NCBI GenBank assembly: GCA_960531495.1
Contig: OY482846.1
Location: forward strand, 15,010,243 to 15,074,242
Reading direction: 5' to 3'
Length of the DNA: 64,000 nt
Source of the DNA: Zeus faber
Taxonomy: Eukaryota; Chordata; Actinopteri; Zeiformes; Zeidae
Within the stretch, counting starts at the first letter, position 1; every line of letters begins with the position of its first letter. The position numbers were made by a program, and so were the translations under genes. Below the pieces are notes generated by a model. It was not told the DNA's origin. It saw nothing but the letters and a program-made list of their open reading frames with translations, and made no database searches. Of the stretch, positions 48,947 through 60,571 are shown piece by piece.

Positions 48947-49767
48947 TACTGATCAGTCGCAACATTAAAACCACTGACAGGTGATGTGAACTTTTTGTGT
49001 AGTGAATATCATTGATTATCTCATTCCAATGGCACCTGTCAAGGGGTGGGATATATTGCGCAGCAAGTGAACAGTCAGCTCTTGAAGTTGATGTGTTGGA
49101 AGCGGGAAGAATGGGCAAGCGTAAGGATCTAAGTGACTTCGAAGGCCCAAATTGTGATGCCAGATGGCTGGGTCAGAGCATCTCAAAAACAAAGTCTTGT
49201 GGGATGTTCCCTGGTATGCAGTGGATAGTACCTACCAAACGTGGTCAAGGAAGGACAACTGGAGACAGGGTCATAGGCGCCCAAGGCTCATTGATGCACG
49301 TGAGGAGACAAGTCTAGCCCATCTGGTAAGATCCCACAGAAGAGCTACTGTAGCACAAATTGCTGAAAAGGTTCATGCTGGCTATAATACAACGATGTCA
49401 GAACAGACAGTGCATCGCAGTTTGCTGCGTAGCTGTAGACTGGTCAGTGCCTATGCTGACCCTGTCCACTACTGAAAATGCCTACACTGGACATGTGAGC
49501 GTCAGAACTGGACAATGGAAGAAGGTGGCCTGGTCTGATGAACACGTTTTCTTCTACATCATGTGGATGGCCGGGGTTAGGGTCCGATCGAGCATCTGTG
49601 GGATGTGCTGGAACAACAAGCTCAATCCATGGGGACCCCACCTCACAACCCACAGGACTTAAAGGATCTGATGCGAACGTCTGGGTCCAGATACCACAAG
49701 ACACCTTCAGAGGTTTTGTGAAGTCTATATCTCGACGGGTCAGAGCTGTTTTGAGGTACAAGGCGGA
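48947..49767 (+). mobile_element. Tc1-like transposon, deleted copy (same family as 13814-14749)
   Basis: The left terminus actgatcagtcgcaacatta is followed by the family sequence through cacctgtcaaggggtgggat. Transposase remnants include SEQTVHRSLLRS and WKKVAWSDEHVFFYIMWMAG (first catalytic Asp). Near 49577-49585 the sequence jumps to the part encoding the region around the third catalytic residue (cgatcgagcatctgtgggat), so the segment with the second Asp is deleted. It ends near gagctgttttgaggtacaag without a clear right terminal repeat. Dead. Confidence 0.87.
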
Positions 49768-50526
49768 GCGTGCGTGCGTGCGTGCGTGTGTGTGAGATAT
49801 ATATTACAGACAGCAAGTTTCATACATTTCGGGTTTTGCCCTAATTGGACAGGCCCTCCGTGCTTTTGCACTTGCTGCCTCTGAATGTGTTTCCCCATCG
49901 AGTCTGGGGATCAAAGTCGATGCTCGGAGATTAAAAAAGGAGGCCAATAATGACTCTGGCAGGATTATTTACAAAAACGGAGATCTGAGAGCAACATCAC
50001 CCATCCCCTCATCATGTCATGTTCCTTGTTGTCCGCCTTATTCCCTATTTAACTATAACATTAGCCATACAAATTACAGAAAATATATTCATTGGGGACG
50101 CTGTCTTCAATGATCCTGCTTGGTTTGTATTTATTTTGCTTGAGTCGCTGGCCTGCCTGACCGACCTTCTAAAATTTTGAATTAGCTAATGCTCTGTAGG
50201 CATAGTCTGGACTTTATGGGCTAATGGACTTCATGAACAAGGGGGCAAGGGCAGAACGTATAGGGGATGGTGGAAAGACGTTAAAAATCTACTCTTAATT
50301 GAGCTAGAGACAGGGAGGCGGACCAGCCGACTGGATCAGGAAGAGAAAATGGAGAGGAATGAATTAACAGGGGAAAAGAGAGTGGATACATTAGGAGTAA
50401 TGGAAGAGGTTCCAGATATTAATATGGACACCACAGTTGCAGGGTTAGAATATCTTTATGGGTTGGACATGAAGGATTTTACCAAGAATGGTGTGCTCCT
50501 AGCTAAAACCATTATCGTCATTATGT
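49768..50526. other. Intron, nothing supported
   Basis: A short TG/CG run lies near 49772-49793. The remainder shows no recognised feature. Confidence 0.5.
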
Positions 50527-50528
50527 GT

Positions 50529-50846
50529 TGTATACAAGTACTCCTCACTTAATGACCAAGTTCGGTTCCTACAACCAGGTCACTAAATGAATTGGTCGAT
50601 AAGTGAGGGTCCGCGTCATTCCACGGTAAGTGGGCGTGACCATTGTGAACGCTAGTGTGGTGAATACTGGCAGACTGCGGGAACGAGTCTGAGAACGGGG
50701 ATGCGCGATGAGGTGCTTGATGCTGAGAAGCTGCAGTATTGTATGCAGCATACAATACAGATGGTTAGAGAGCTGGTCGTAAGTCTGAATGGTTGTTAAA
50801 CAGGTAGGTTGTTAATGAGTGATGAGTGATGAGTACCTGTACGTTT
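50529..50846. mobile_element. MITE-like element with inverted ends
   Basis: The left end tacaagtactcctcacttaa and the inverted right end (tacaggtactcatcactcat read on the minus strand) match imperfectly over about 25 bp, enclosing about 310 bp without coding content. The ends resemble pogo/Tigger-type termini with a TA target. Family assignment is tentative; the inverted-end structure is seen directly. Confidence 0.55.
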
Positions 50847-52185
50847 CATGTGTTCAGTCATGGCACCGGGAACCCCAGTCGCTGTAATGTAAGCCACCTT
50901 TTGGACAGCTCTTGAAGCTTAAGGCTGACAATTCTTACCACGTGTGTTGAAGGCGTGCTTTCTGTCATTATCTATCCATTTGAAGAAAGACACTTAATGA
51001 TCGTTTTTAGGTGGAAAGCGCTTACGGACTGAATGGTACCCAATGCAAAGCATTGATGTTATTTTTGACCGTTCGAAACAACCGTTTCTATGGAAACTGT
51101 TGCAGTCATGTGGAGAAAAAAACTGTTTCCGTAAAGGTTGAAACGATCATTTGTGCTTGGCCTTGCAGTTGGCTGCCCTTTTGAGATTAAATCCTACCAA
51201 TAAATTTTCTTCTCTCCTACAGTATGAATTTATCAATTACATTAACTGCCAATATCAATTACATTAACTGCCAAGTTTATTTTCAATCAAAGTTAAAACC
51301 CTTCAAGTAAAATAGTATTTGAAGCAGCTTAGTTTTTGTCCATCAAACAATGATACAAAATGTTAACTCAAGAATCCTTGCTGCGCAAGAAATATTATTA
51401 AAAAGGCAAGCTAAAAAACATTAGTAAACCCAATTATCTAGTCGGTCGACAATCCTTTGATCATGTCTCCAAAACTAAATGGAATGACCAGAAATACACA
51501 GGAAATCAAACTATTTTGGCAAAATATGTACTGTTTATTCACACTTTTTTTTTTAATGTCATTACAACCTTAATGAGAAACTTTGGACTTCTGCGGAATC
51601 AACTCAATAGGAAAAAATATATTACTAGTCTTGGTAAGAGCCAAACTGCAGTTCGTGGAATGATAGTTATTTATGTCCTTATTATATCATCATCTCCAGT
51701 TTGGTCATGTAATCTGAATATGCGAGGCTGGACAGATGTGGCAGTAATGCTGAGCACTTGGTTTATTTCACTGGGGAGAACACAGCGGTCGTGCGGTCGG
51801 GTCACTAACTCGCTAGTGACACAGCATTATTCCCACAGATGGCTTCGGGATGCGGAAGGACACGTGCGATAAGACGACACCTTGCACATCTGCATCTTAA
51901 TGAGTGGGTTCGTTTTTGTGGAGAGTGCTGTACTCCAATGAGATCATGTTGAATGTGTTTTATGAAATAATACAATTATAAAAACATTGGAAAATTCGTA
52001 ATTCAAGTTAATCCTTTAATTTTAAGTTTAACATTTTTTTTTTAATTCTAAGTTCTAGCTCACTATGCTAGCATGCCCCCGCTATTATTCTGTAACTTCT
52101 AAACATTACTATTTCCTGCATTTATTGTTTCCTTTATGTCGAGAGCATGCGCAAGATCGCTACGAGCTGCTCTCGCCTTCTTTAT
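50847..52185. other. Intron with a small tandem duplication
   Basis: A perfect 22-bp tandem duplication (tatcaattacattaactgcc plus aa) occupies 51231-51252 and 51253-51274. The rest shows only short open frames without domains. Confidence 0.6.
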
Positions 52186-52189
52186 TTTC

Positions 52190-53280
52190 GTGTTATGTCA
52201 CTTTCTTTGCACATAACTCATCCTGCAGAATTGCCTATGACCTCCAGACTTTACTGGACATAAGATTGGATGTTCCCAACAGCTAGAAGCTGTGGGACTT
52301 ACCGAAAGAGTGCCTACAACAAACAGGTACCACCACGGAGTAATGGGTTGCTGCCTGAGGCAAGGTAAATGAGGTGGCATCCTGGTGAAACCACGACAGC
52401 GTCCTACTCAGCCCCCAATTCCCAGTATACAACTGGCCAACATCCAGTCCCTTGACAACAAGTTGGACGAACTCCAATGCCAAATCAGCTCTCAAAGGTA
52501 CATGAAGGACTATTGTGAGATCTGCTTACGGAAACTCGCCATTTCAATTGTGGCGGGGGACTTTCACCACTGTAACCTCAAATCTGTGCTACCAAAATTT
52601 GACCAACATGTCAACTGCCCAACCAGAGGCAATAAGACTCTTGACCACTGTTACTCCATGATCAGGGCATTTTACAGGTCTATTGCACAATCGAATTTTG
52701 GGAAATCTGACCACCTGTCAGTGGTCTTGCTTCTCGTCTATAAGCAGAAAGTGAAGTGTGCGCAATCCACTGTGAGTACAGTACAATTCTGGACTGTGGA
52801 ACACAAATTTAAACTTCAGGGATGTTTTGAATCAACAGACTGCTCAATCTTTAAGGATTCAACCTCTGGTTTGGATGATTATGCTAAATCGGTCACTGGT
52901 TATGTTAGATTCTGTGGATAACTGTGTCCCAGTATAGACTCCTATCGCTCCCCTCGCTCCTATCCCAACCAGAAGCCCTGGATTAAGTGCCATTCGCCTG
53001 ATGTTGAGGGAGCGTACAATTGCTTTTAAATCGGGGGACCAGGAAAGGTAACTAAAATCCAGGTATGACTTACGGAGAGCCATCAAAGCTGTTAAAACAC
53101 TAAGATATAGGGACAAACTGGAAGGATCACTACAGTGATCTGTGACTCACAGCATATGTGGAGGGGGCTGCAGCTTACAAATCTAAGCTCAGTGTGACTA
53201 CCAACACCTCTGCTTCACTCCCGCACGAGTTTAACAACTTTTACACCCACTTTGAGGGTCACAACTTGGATTCAGAGACA
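52190..53280 (+). mobile_element. LINE endonuclease-domain fragment (Rex/L2-like)
   Basis: The open frame 52385-52921 encodes an apurinic-type endonuclease domain with an internal deletion. It has SIQLANIQSLDNKLDELQCQ near the N-terminus, GDFHHCNLKSVLPKFDQHVN (GDFN-type motif) and FGKSDHLSVVLL (SDH-type motif). Downstream sequence (52922-53110) continues in other frames towards the linker before the RT. It is related to, but clearly diverged from, the LINE family at 21041. It breaks off near 53280 where a hAT-like sequence begins. No RT is present. Confidence 0.8.
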
Positions 53281-53282
53281 GT

Positions 53283-53880
53283 AGCACAGTGGCCGACCGA
53301 TTAATTTGGCAGATATTTGCGCATTTTGAGATAATCTACATCGGCCAATGCTTGCACTCACGAGACCTTTAAGCAAAAAATCTCTGCAGACTAGTACAAA
53401 AAGATCTATTTTTCTATTCACATATATTCTGAATATTTGAAACTGTTTCAGTGCTCATTTTCCACACCATCGATACACGGTACCAGCTGTGCTTCCTCGC
53501 CCTCTACTATCCGACAGCGAGTTGAGAGACACACCACTGCAGTGCCCACATAGCCCCACCTTCTCTCACTCACTCGCTGTCTTCACTGTCTCATTCGCTT
53601 CAGTTTGTTATGGTGTTAGCTCACTAAAGATGGCAAGTGCAGAGCATCTGCGACGGATTTTGAAAGATAACAGCCGGAGTTCTGCTTGGAAATACTTTGC
53701 ATTTGAGGCAAAACGTAAACCTCAGAGAATTCAAATTTTGTTTTTCTTCTCCAGATAGCGATGTGCCATGTGTGCACTAATATAAGTTGAGAAAAAATAT
53801 CTTGAAGATAAATCTGCTGTAATCTCATTTTTAACCGAGAATGGAATTTCCGATGTTTTTCGAAGTACTCAAACTTCGTC
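53283..53880 (+). mobile_element. hAT-like transposon fragment
   Basis: Starts gtggccgaccgattaattt with a catcggcca echo 50 bp later, reminiscent of hAT ends. It contains a short open frame from 53630 with MASAEHLRRILKDNSRSSAW followed by KYFAFEAK. This looks like the N-terminal BED-finger entry of a hAT transposase (aromatic pair before the first zinc ligands). The frame ends after about 43 codons and no DDE domain is present. The right limit is approximate. Confidence 0.5.
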
Positions 53881-54162
53881 ATATCATAGTATCATATTGG
53901 AAAGAAGCGGCCATGCACACTTGGTGTGTGTGTGCACGTCTGCATGCCCATCTCTTCCTCTCTAGGCTTTCTCTCTTTTTTCCTTTATCCTCCAACCCCT
54001 CATGCCACTGCTCCTCTGAGCTGGAAGCAGCTGTTGTTTGTTCATTAACTTCCTTTAGGTAGTGCACATACCCTGCAGCAATGGGATAAAGTAGCACACA
54101 CACATTCTATTTTTGCTTCTACCGTGCAACTCTCTCTTATCCCTTTCTCTCTTTTCTTCCTA

Positions 54163-56030
54163 ATAATAATAAAAATAATAATAACTTAAATTTGTATAGC
54201 GCCTTTCAAAGAACCCAAGGTCGCTTTACAGGAGAGGGGCAAGGGGGGGGGGGGGGACACTGATTAAGGGAGAGAGGAACAAAAAAAAAAAAAAGTATCT
54301 AAACTAACTAACTAATGGGGAAAGGCCATTCTGAAAAGGTGGGTCTTGAGGGTTGTTTTGAAAGTGTCCAGGGTTGGGGCGTTACGGATTACGGGAGGGA
54401 GAGAGTTCCACAGGGTGGGGGCTGCCACGCTGAAAGCTCTGTCCCCGAAAGTTCGTAATCTGGTACGGGGGATGGACAGCAGACCCATGTTTGAGGACCG
54501 AAGTTCCGGGATATAGTGTGCTGGTGGAGGAGGTCGGACAGGTATTGGGGGGTGAATGCGATGAGATTTGTATGTGAGGAGGAGGAGTTTGTAGGAGATG
54601 CGGAACTTGACCGGGAGCCAGTGGAGGTGGATGAGGGTGGGGGTGATGTGCTGCCAGGGCTGGGTGTGGATGAGAACCCTGGCAGCTGAGTTCTGCACAT
54701 ACTGGAGCCTGTCCAGGGCTTTGTTGGAAACCCCGGACAGGAGGTGATGAAAGCGTGGATGAGGATTTCAGCCACGGAGTCTGAGAGTGAGGGACGGAGA
54801 CGGGAGATGTTTTTGAGGTGATAGAAGGCGGACTTGGTGATGGATCTGATGTGTGACTGAAAGGAGAGGATGGAGTCCAGAATAACACCCAGGTTGCGGA
54901 CCTCGGGGGAGGAGGAGCCGTTGATCTTGACAAATTGAGTTCTGTTTGATAGATATGAGTGAAACCATGACAGAGCTGTTCCAGTGATGCCAAGGAGGTC
55001 GGATGGGTGTGGAGGATTGTGTGGGAAACCGTGTCGAAAGCAGCGGAAAGGTCCAGGAGGATGAGGATACTGATGTTACCGGAGTCTGCAGCGAGGAGGA
55101 TGTCGTTGGTGATCTTGATTAGGCTGGTCTCTGTGCTGTGGTGTGCTCTGTAGGCTGACTGCAGCGGTTCGTAGAGCTCATGGTTCGTTGACATTAGGGT
55201 CCAGGGAGCAAGTGGAGGCTTTGGCATTGGTCACCAACCTCGACTAGTCAAACATCCACTAGGGAGAAGGAAGAGAGAGAGCATTGGGGGTGGAGGGGGG
55301 CAGCTGAGGGCACACTGCCCAGTGTCTGGGACACGTTGGGAGGAGAGGGGGCAGGAACCAGGAGTTGTTGGTGAATGGTGTCCACTTTAGCCTGGAAAAA
55401 GTCCAGGAACTTGGTGCAGAGGTCAGGTGCATCGGCAGTGTGGGAGGCAGCAAGGGGGTGGAGCAGACAGTTTATGGTGGTGAATAGTGTTCTGGGGGGG
55501 TTTTGCTGAGAGCCAATAAGGGTGGCGTAGTAATTGATCTTGGTCCTTGAGAGTTCCTCCTTGTAGGACAGAACATGGTCTTCAAAGGCCAGAAGGTGGA
55601 CGGTGAGGCCAGTTTGTTTGTAGAGCCACTCCAACTGGCGACTGGTGGCCTTCATGATGCTGAGGTCAGTGGTGAACCAGGAGGCGGGTATAGCATACAG
55701 TCCGGGATTTAAGGGGGGCCAGAGAGTCCAGGCTACTGGATAGAGCAACATTGTAATGGGCGACTAGGCCGTCTGGCAAGGTGTCAGCAGGAGCCAGGGC
55801 CAGGAGGGTCCCAAGCAGGTCAGATAGAGCTGGTGCACCCACTGACTTAATATTCCTGAAGGTGATGGAACAAGATGGAGACTTGGAGCAGACAGAGGAC
55901 AATAGCTCGGCAAGCTCAGACATGAAGGTGGTGGAGACCTTGGGGGGGGGGGGCAGTATATGAGGACAATCTGGAGTTGAGGAGAACCAGAGAGTGAAAA
56001 TCGAATTCACTCAAAAGATGTTAGATTCGG
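54163..56030 (-). mobile_element. L2-type LINE, internally deleted
   Basis: Minus strand. The endonuclease and linker remnants are at 55248-56010. The RT N-terminal part ([36 protein letters not shown]) lies at about 55070-55227. After a deletion that removed the active-site box, the C-terminal part ([58 protein letters not shown]) lies at 54312-54700. The left end is the typical L2 3' end: a reversed gcgctatacaaatttaag plus an AAT/ATT repeat tail (54163-54186). Several frameshifts; inactive. Confidence 0.88.
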
Positions 56031-56064
56031 TGTAAGGATTTTCTTGACCTGGATGTCAGCTCGA

Positions 56065-57010
56065 TGGATTACATTTACATTACATTTAGTCATTAAGCAG
56101 AAACTTCTTTATCCAAAGCGACTTACAAGGGAGAATTACATTCAAGCTACATTGCAACAGAAACATTAGTGTAACAATAAATAAATACTGCTAAATAGTG
56201 CTAAGTAATTGTAAGTTAGGAGAGGAGGTGCTCTCTGAAGAGCTGGGTCTTCAAGTGCTTCTTAAAGACAAAGAGGGAGGCCCCTGCTCTGGTGGTTTTT
56301 GGCAGCTTGTTCCATCAACGTGGAACAACAAATGAGAATAGCCTGGATTGCCGTGGTTGTGCAGCCTGCAGAGCCAGGCGGTGCTCATTTAACGAACGAA
56401 CGCAGCATCCGGGGGGTAACCTGTGCTCTTACAAGAGCATTTAAGTAAGTGGGAGCATTCCCAACAATTACTCTGTAGGCAAGCATCAAAGACTTGAACT
56501 TGATGCGAGTGGCTACAGGTAACCAGTGGAGCTCGATAAGCAGCGGAGTAACCGCACTCTGAATCATCTGCGGTGGCTTCACCACACAACTCGGCAAGCC
56601 TGTTAAAAGAGCGTTGCAGTAGTTGAGGCGGGAAATCACCAAGGTTTGTACCAGCAGTTGAGTGGCATATTGGGTCAGGTACTGTCTGAATTTTTGGATC
56701 TTGAATAGTGTGAAGCGGCACGACCGAGAGACGGCGGCAACATGGCCCAGTGAGGTAAGATTCGAACCAGGAAAGTGCACTGCCAGAGATGCCCATACTT
56801 GAGGGTATGGACAGGAGAATGCTGTGATTGACAGTGTCAAAAGCAGCTGATAAGTCTAGCAGAATGAGAACCGAGGATTGGGCAGCAGCTCTCGCAGTTT
56901 TTAAGGCCTCCGTCACAGACAACAGGGCTGTTTCAGTGGAGTGTCCACTTTTGGATGACAGCCATCCCACCGCCACGGCCTATGGAGCAGGGATTCTGAA
57001 GATACACATA
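56065..57010 (-). mobile_element. Second L2-group LINE fragment
   Basis: Minus strand. The RT segment HSTETALLSVTEALKTARAA and [20 protein letters not shown] lies at 56770-56976. The C-terminal part QLLVQTLVISRLNYCNALLT and LHWLPVATRIKFKSLMLAYR lies at 56400-56680. The 3' end at the left carries the hallmark tacatttagtcattaagcag and ccaaagcgacttacaa (on +). The RT core between the two parts is missing. The same family's 3' end recurs on the + strand at 63190-63416. It abuts the L2 copy to its left, in the same orientation. Confidence 0.85.
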
Positions 57011-58185
57011 TCCTGGGGGAGTGGCTTGGTTGAGTGTTATAAAGTCCTGCTGATTTTGCCATGTGTGGCAAAATCATGGATGAGTCATGTCATGGATGAG
57101 TAGTGCTTTATTATTTAAGGAGCGGGTGTTGAGCAGCATGAAGGAAGCAGTAGAGGAGTCAGGCAGGATGGGAGGAGGGAGACTGTCAGCGCAGAGCAAG
57201 GCTTCAGACAGAACTTTAGAAAAGCAGCAAAAAGACAAATTAAGCTTAAATGAACCGACTGAGAAGCAGCGTCCTCTCAGACCGGAAGTGACACCTCTTG
57301 TATTAGACTAATTAAGTTTTCTTTTCACTGAGGACAGAAGCCTTTCCATTTTTCATTTTTTTCCCCCTCTGTGACACCTCAACAGGTCCCTCGTTTGATC
57401 ACCTCATACCGGAGAACAGTCTGAAACGTGGGGATAAAAATGTTGCGGATAATCTGGATTGTGCTGGATAGGAGCTTTTCAATGCGCTGTGGATGGAGTG
57501 TACGTTTTCCCCTCTGAGGGTCTGAGAACGTCTCCCATCCACGTGAGAAGTAAAAAAATTAAAATTAAAAATAAGAAAAAAAATGGGTCAGCTTTTTCTT
57601 TTCTTTTTTTTTATCCTACCATTTCTCTCCCTTGCCTCCTTGTATTTCTCTGGACTCATTTGAATCACCCCTCCCTGTGCACTATTGAACCACGATTGAA
57701 TTCTTTCTTTCTTTCTTTCTTTCAACCATGTTAAAAGCTGCACAGAGCATTGCTCAGTGTGCTCAGGGACAGCTCCATGCTCATTAAATTTAAAAAAAGG
57801 TTTAAGAAAGAAAAAAACAGACCCAGTGTTCTGGGAGAGGCTCTGTCCGGACTCTACATGTGTTTTGGGCTCTGCCAGGCCCGGGCTGGAGCACCGGGTC
57901 TTACCAGGGGGGCAGCACGGAGGTTTGGTTAAAACAATCGCTAAGGACACAAGGGGATAAGAGAGTCAAAGAGAAAGTGTCCCCATTAAGCATGGTTTTG
58001 TTTCATTCCATAAGAAGATAATAAACAAAGTAAAAACACACTGTTCTTCCGCGCGGATTGCGTGCAGCCCAACGCTAGCATGTGCATCTTCTGTACCCTA
58101 GGAGAGGGAGAAAGGTGTGCAAATAGCACCCTGATTGCTCCCTCTCGGTGCCCCGCCTCAGGATGGCTGGCCCTGGACAGCCTTA
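57011..58185. other. Intron, nothing firmly supported
   Basis: A TTTC repeat lies at 57701-57723 and poor-complexity T/C stretches near 57595-57615. Some of 57011-57310 may be upstream sequence of the LINE to the left, but no motif was recognised. Confidence 0.45.
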
Positions 58186-58189
58186 TCAG

Positions 58190-58320
58190 TTAGATTGTGT
58201 AACATTAAAAAATACATTTTAATTATATATATATATTTTTTTAATCGCAGCTTTTGGGAAAACTGTGTTCTATTAAATTTGCATGTCGATGGAATTCGAT
58301 TAATCGTTCAGCTCTACTCC
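58190..58320. mobile_element. Possible hAT-end fragment
   Basis: Ends with ggaattcgattaatcgttca followed by gctcta, a sequence like hAT termini remembered from fish (gattaatcg...agctcta). Short and one-ended; low confidence. Confidence 0.3.
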
Positions 58321-58344
58321 AGAAAAACAGATGGATAGATCATC

Positions 58345-59275
58345 ATTCTCATCCTTTGAGTGCCCTTGAGATCTGAGACACAAGCTGCTTCCACTGTTTT
58401 TTGTTGTTCATTGCCACACCAAGTTCATTCACTCTCAGTCCTGTATCCCTCGTCAGAACATCTGGAAATGTGATTGATCTACTTTCTCTTGATGGGCAAG
58501 GAAGCCTCCAGAGCAGAATATCCAAGATTATTTTCCTCTGTAGCAATGTCCATTAAAGGCACTTCTTTATGCCACAACAACTGAGCTTTTATGAGATGGT
58601 TCCTCCATGAAATGTTCTTGACACGCATGAGAAGCCTTATTATTACAATTATTATGACAAGCACTGCAGGCCAGTCCTTTCTGTGTCAGGAAGGCATTTC
58701 CGCTGAAGTCTTCAATTGAGGATGTTGATGTTGGTGCCGTTCATGGAGCAGATAGGTGGATGTTCCGACTCTCCATTCAAAATCAGGCATTCTGTCTTCT
58801 TGGCATTTAGCAGTAGGCCCACTTTTCGCTGCTGACATTTCAAGGGATGTTAAAAGCTCTCGAGCTGAAGATATGAGTTCAGCTGTTAGTGAGATGTCAT
58901 CCGCCTAATCTAGGTCGGTCAGCTACTTCTGGCTTTGACGTCCACATCTTCTGCCTACTGTGAGACCTTTGGAGCAGTTGGTATCTTATGATTGCCTGAG
59001 GACATGGTCAACGACTATCGCAAAGAGAAGTGACACAACTGAAGGATGCCTGCAGTTGTCTGAAATTCCTTACTCCATCAATGCTCTGGACAAAACAAGT
59101 TGGTTCTCGTCCATCACTGCTATTGCTTTCACAGTCTATTCTGGTATTCCATAGCTGAGCAGTATATGCATCATAGCTTTTCTATTCACGCTATCAAATG
59201 CTTTGGAAAAATCTACAAAAACGATGGAGGCTTTCTTATTTGATACCCGTAGTTCTTTAATGAATCTGTGGTAGG
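58345..59275 (-). mobile_element. RTE/RTE-X-like LINE, RT and C-terminal fragment
   Basis: Minus strand, high to low. An RT stretch encodes SIVFVDFSKAFDSVNRKAMM (59190-59250), a degraded LTDLD-ADDIS active-site region (about 58890-58930), then NISWRNHLIKAQLL and a C-terminal TGLRVNELGVAMNNKKQWKQ (58349-58546). This order and wording match the RTE-X-type ORF remembered from other animals. The FADD box is degraded (a stop lies just before ADD) and frames shift several times, so it is inactive. The endonuclease is absent. Confidence 0.7.
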
Positions 59276-59385
59276 GTGGGTAGATAGATAGATGGAGACA
59301 ATAAGGGAAAACTCAGAAATGTAGTATCATTAGGTAATATCAAATGGACAGAGTTGATGTTCAGCCATAGAATAGTGTTCAGAAT

Positions 59386-60571
59386 AATTGTGACCCACTG
59401 AATACTTCAGGGTCATTTGGCAGGTTTTGACTTTTTTTTCCGCATCATTTGAAGGTGGAGAATCAGAGCTTCCAAACAAGGTGTCAATTGTGCAAATCAA
59501 GCAAATATTTTTAAAGCGATGACTTGTTAATGACAAGGGTGTAGCAAACTGTTATTCTGAGATACCTTCAAAGTTTTACCCAGACTTGCTTCATTCACCC
59601 AGCTCCCAGAATGCAAATGGTGTTAGCGGACAAATTAAGCCTCATGGCTAATTAACATACTGCTGAATGGGCCAATCACGAACAGCGTTGAACAGCGTCA
59701 ACAACACAAAACTATTTTTGTTTTAAAAAAAGCTTTTATTTAACAGTAAGAATATACATGTTATTCTAAAAATGGAATTATTTTGGAGTTTAAAAGTACG
59801 GACAACACAACAAAATGTAGAGTCTATCAATAATATGAGTCTTAGAAAATCTGAAAATCTGTCATCAACTACTTCAATACGGGCGTATCGTTGGTCTCCT
59901 CCGGTGGATCTTGAAAAAATTAATAATATATAAGTCCAGTACGCACTGCTAACACTGACTTGGATGTATCTCACTGGTCAGATTAATGTCTGAGATATGA
60001 TTCAGAGCTTCCGCCACCCGCTTTGCGTAATCCATAACGAAACGGAGAAGAAAGTCTTCACAGACGACTGAGACCCAAACACTCCCATGCTGTGCTTTAA
60101 CGGTCTGTATACAGAAGTGACGTAGGTGCGTGACGCGAAAGTTTCTTCTTTTACGCAGTTTCACAACAATGGCTCTGTGTGTGAAAGTAGTAGGATTTCA
60201 AGGTTGAATTCTATCAAAACGGTTTCACATTGTGACTTCACATCACATCGAATATGGAGGAATTATTTTCACCTGGACACTCGCATTAAAGGAAACAATA
60301 GATCGGCGTTGTTCAGCATCTCGGTAAGTGAACTATGTTTCCCCATGTAATCTTACGGGAATATTTAACTCCACGGTTTTACATTTTTCTACTATTTACA
60401 AATCAAACTCGGTTTTGAAAATTGGTTGAGAGATAAAAAAAACCCACATAGGAACACGAATCTGGAAAAATCGCATTTTCCTCCAAGAAAGGTTTTTTCA
60501 ACTTATTTGGCTGCTCCTGGCCATTTTAGAAATGTGTGAGATGGCTGGTTTTGCTGGGGTGGGTCACAATT
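59386..60571. other. Interval bounded by a 13-bp perfect inverted repeat
   Basis: aattgtgacccac (59386-59398) is exactly inverted at 60559-60571 (gtgggtcacaatt), with TA adjoining a 12-bp core on both sides. Inside are an AATAAA hexamer on the minus strand, a short minus-strand open frame and a GTAAGT donor on the + strand. It could be a 1.2-kb TA-inserting element of unknown family, or the inverted pair could be coincidence; similarity does not extend beyond 13 bp. Confidence 0.35.
59735..60164 (-). other. Unassigned minus-strand transcript-like unit
   Basis: On the minus strand an open frame at 59949-60164 ends MDYAKRVAEALNHISDINLT-SEIHPSQC with its last ATG near 60032. Two further open stretches follow, then a polyadenylation hexamer AATAAA (59735-59740, TTTATT on +). 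Sequence upstream (60110-60140) contains tgacgtag and gtgacgcga, CRE-like motifs. I do not recognise the protein. It could be a small gene, an mRNA-derived retrocopy, or noncoding sequence with a chance frame. No introns or target-site duplications were recognised. Confidence 0.25.

Noticed and set aside
54382-55227. 281-codon proline-rich minus-strand frame as a host gene
   Set aside because: Its start is L2 reverse transcriptase and the rest is an out-of-frame reading of the same LINE.
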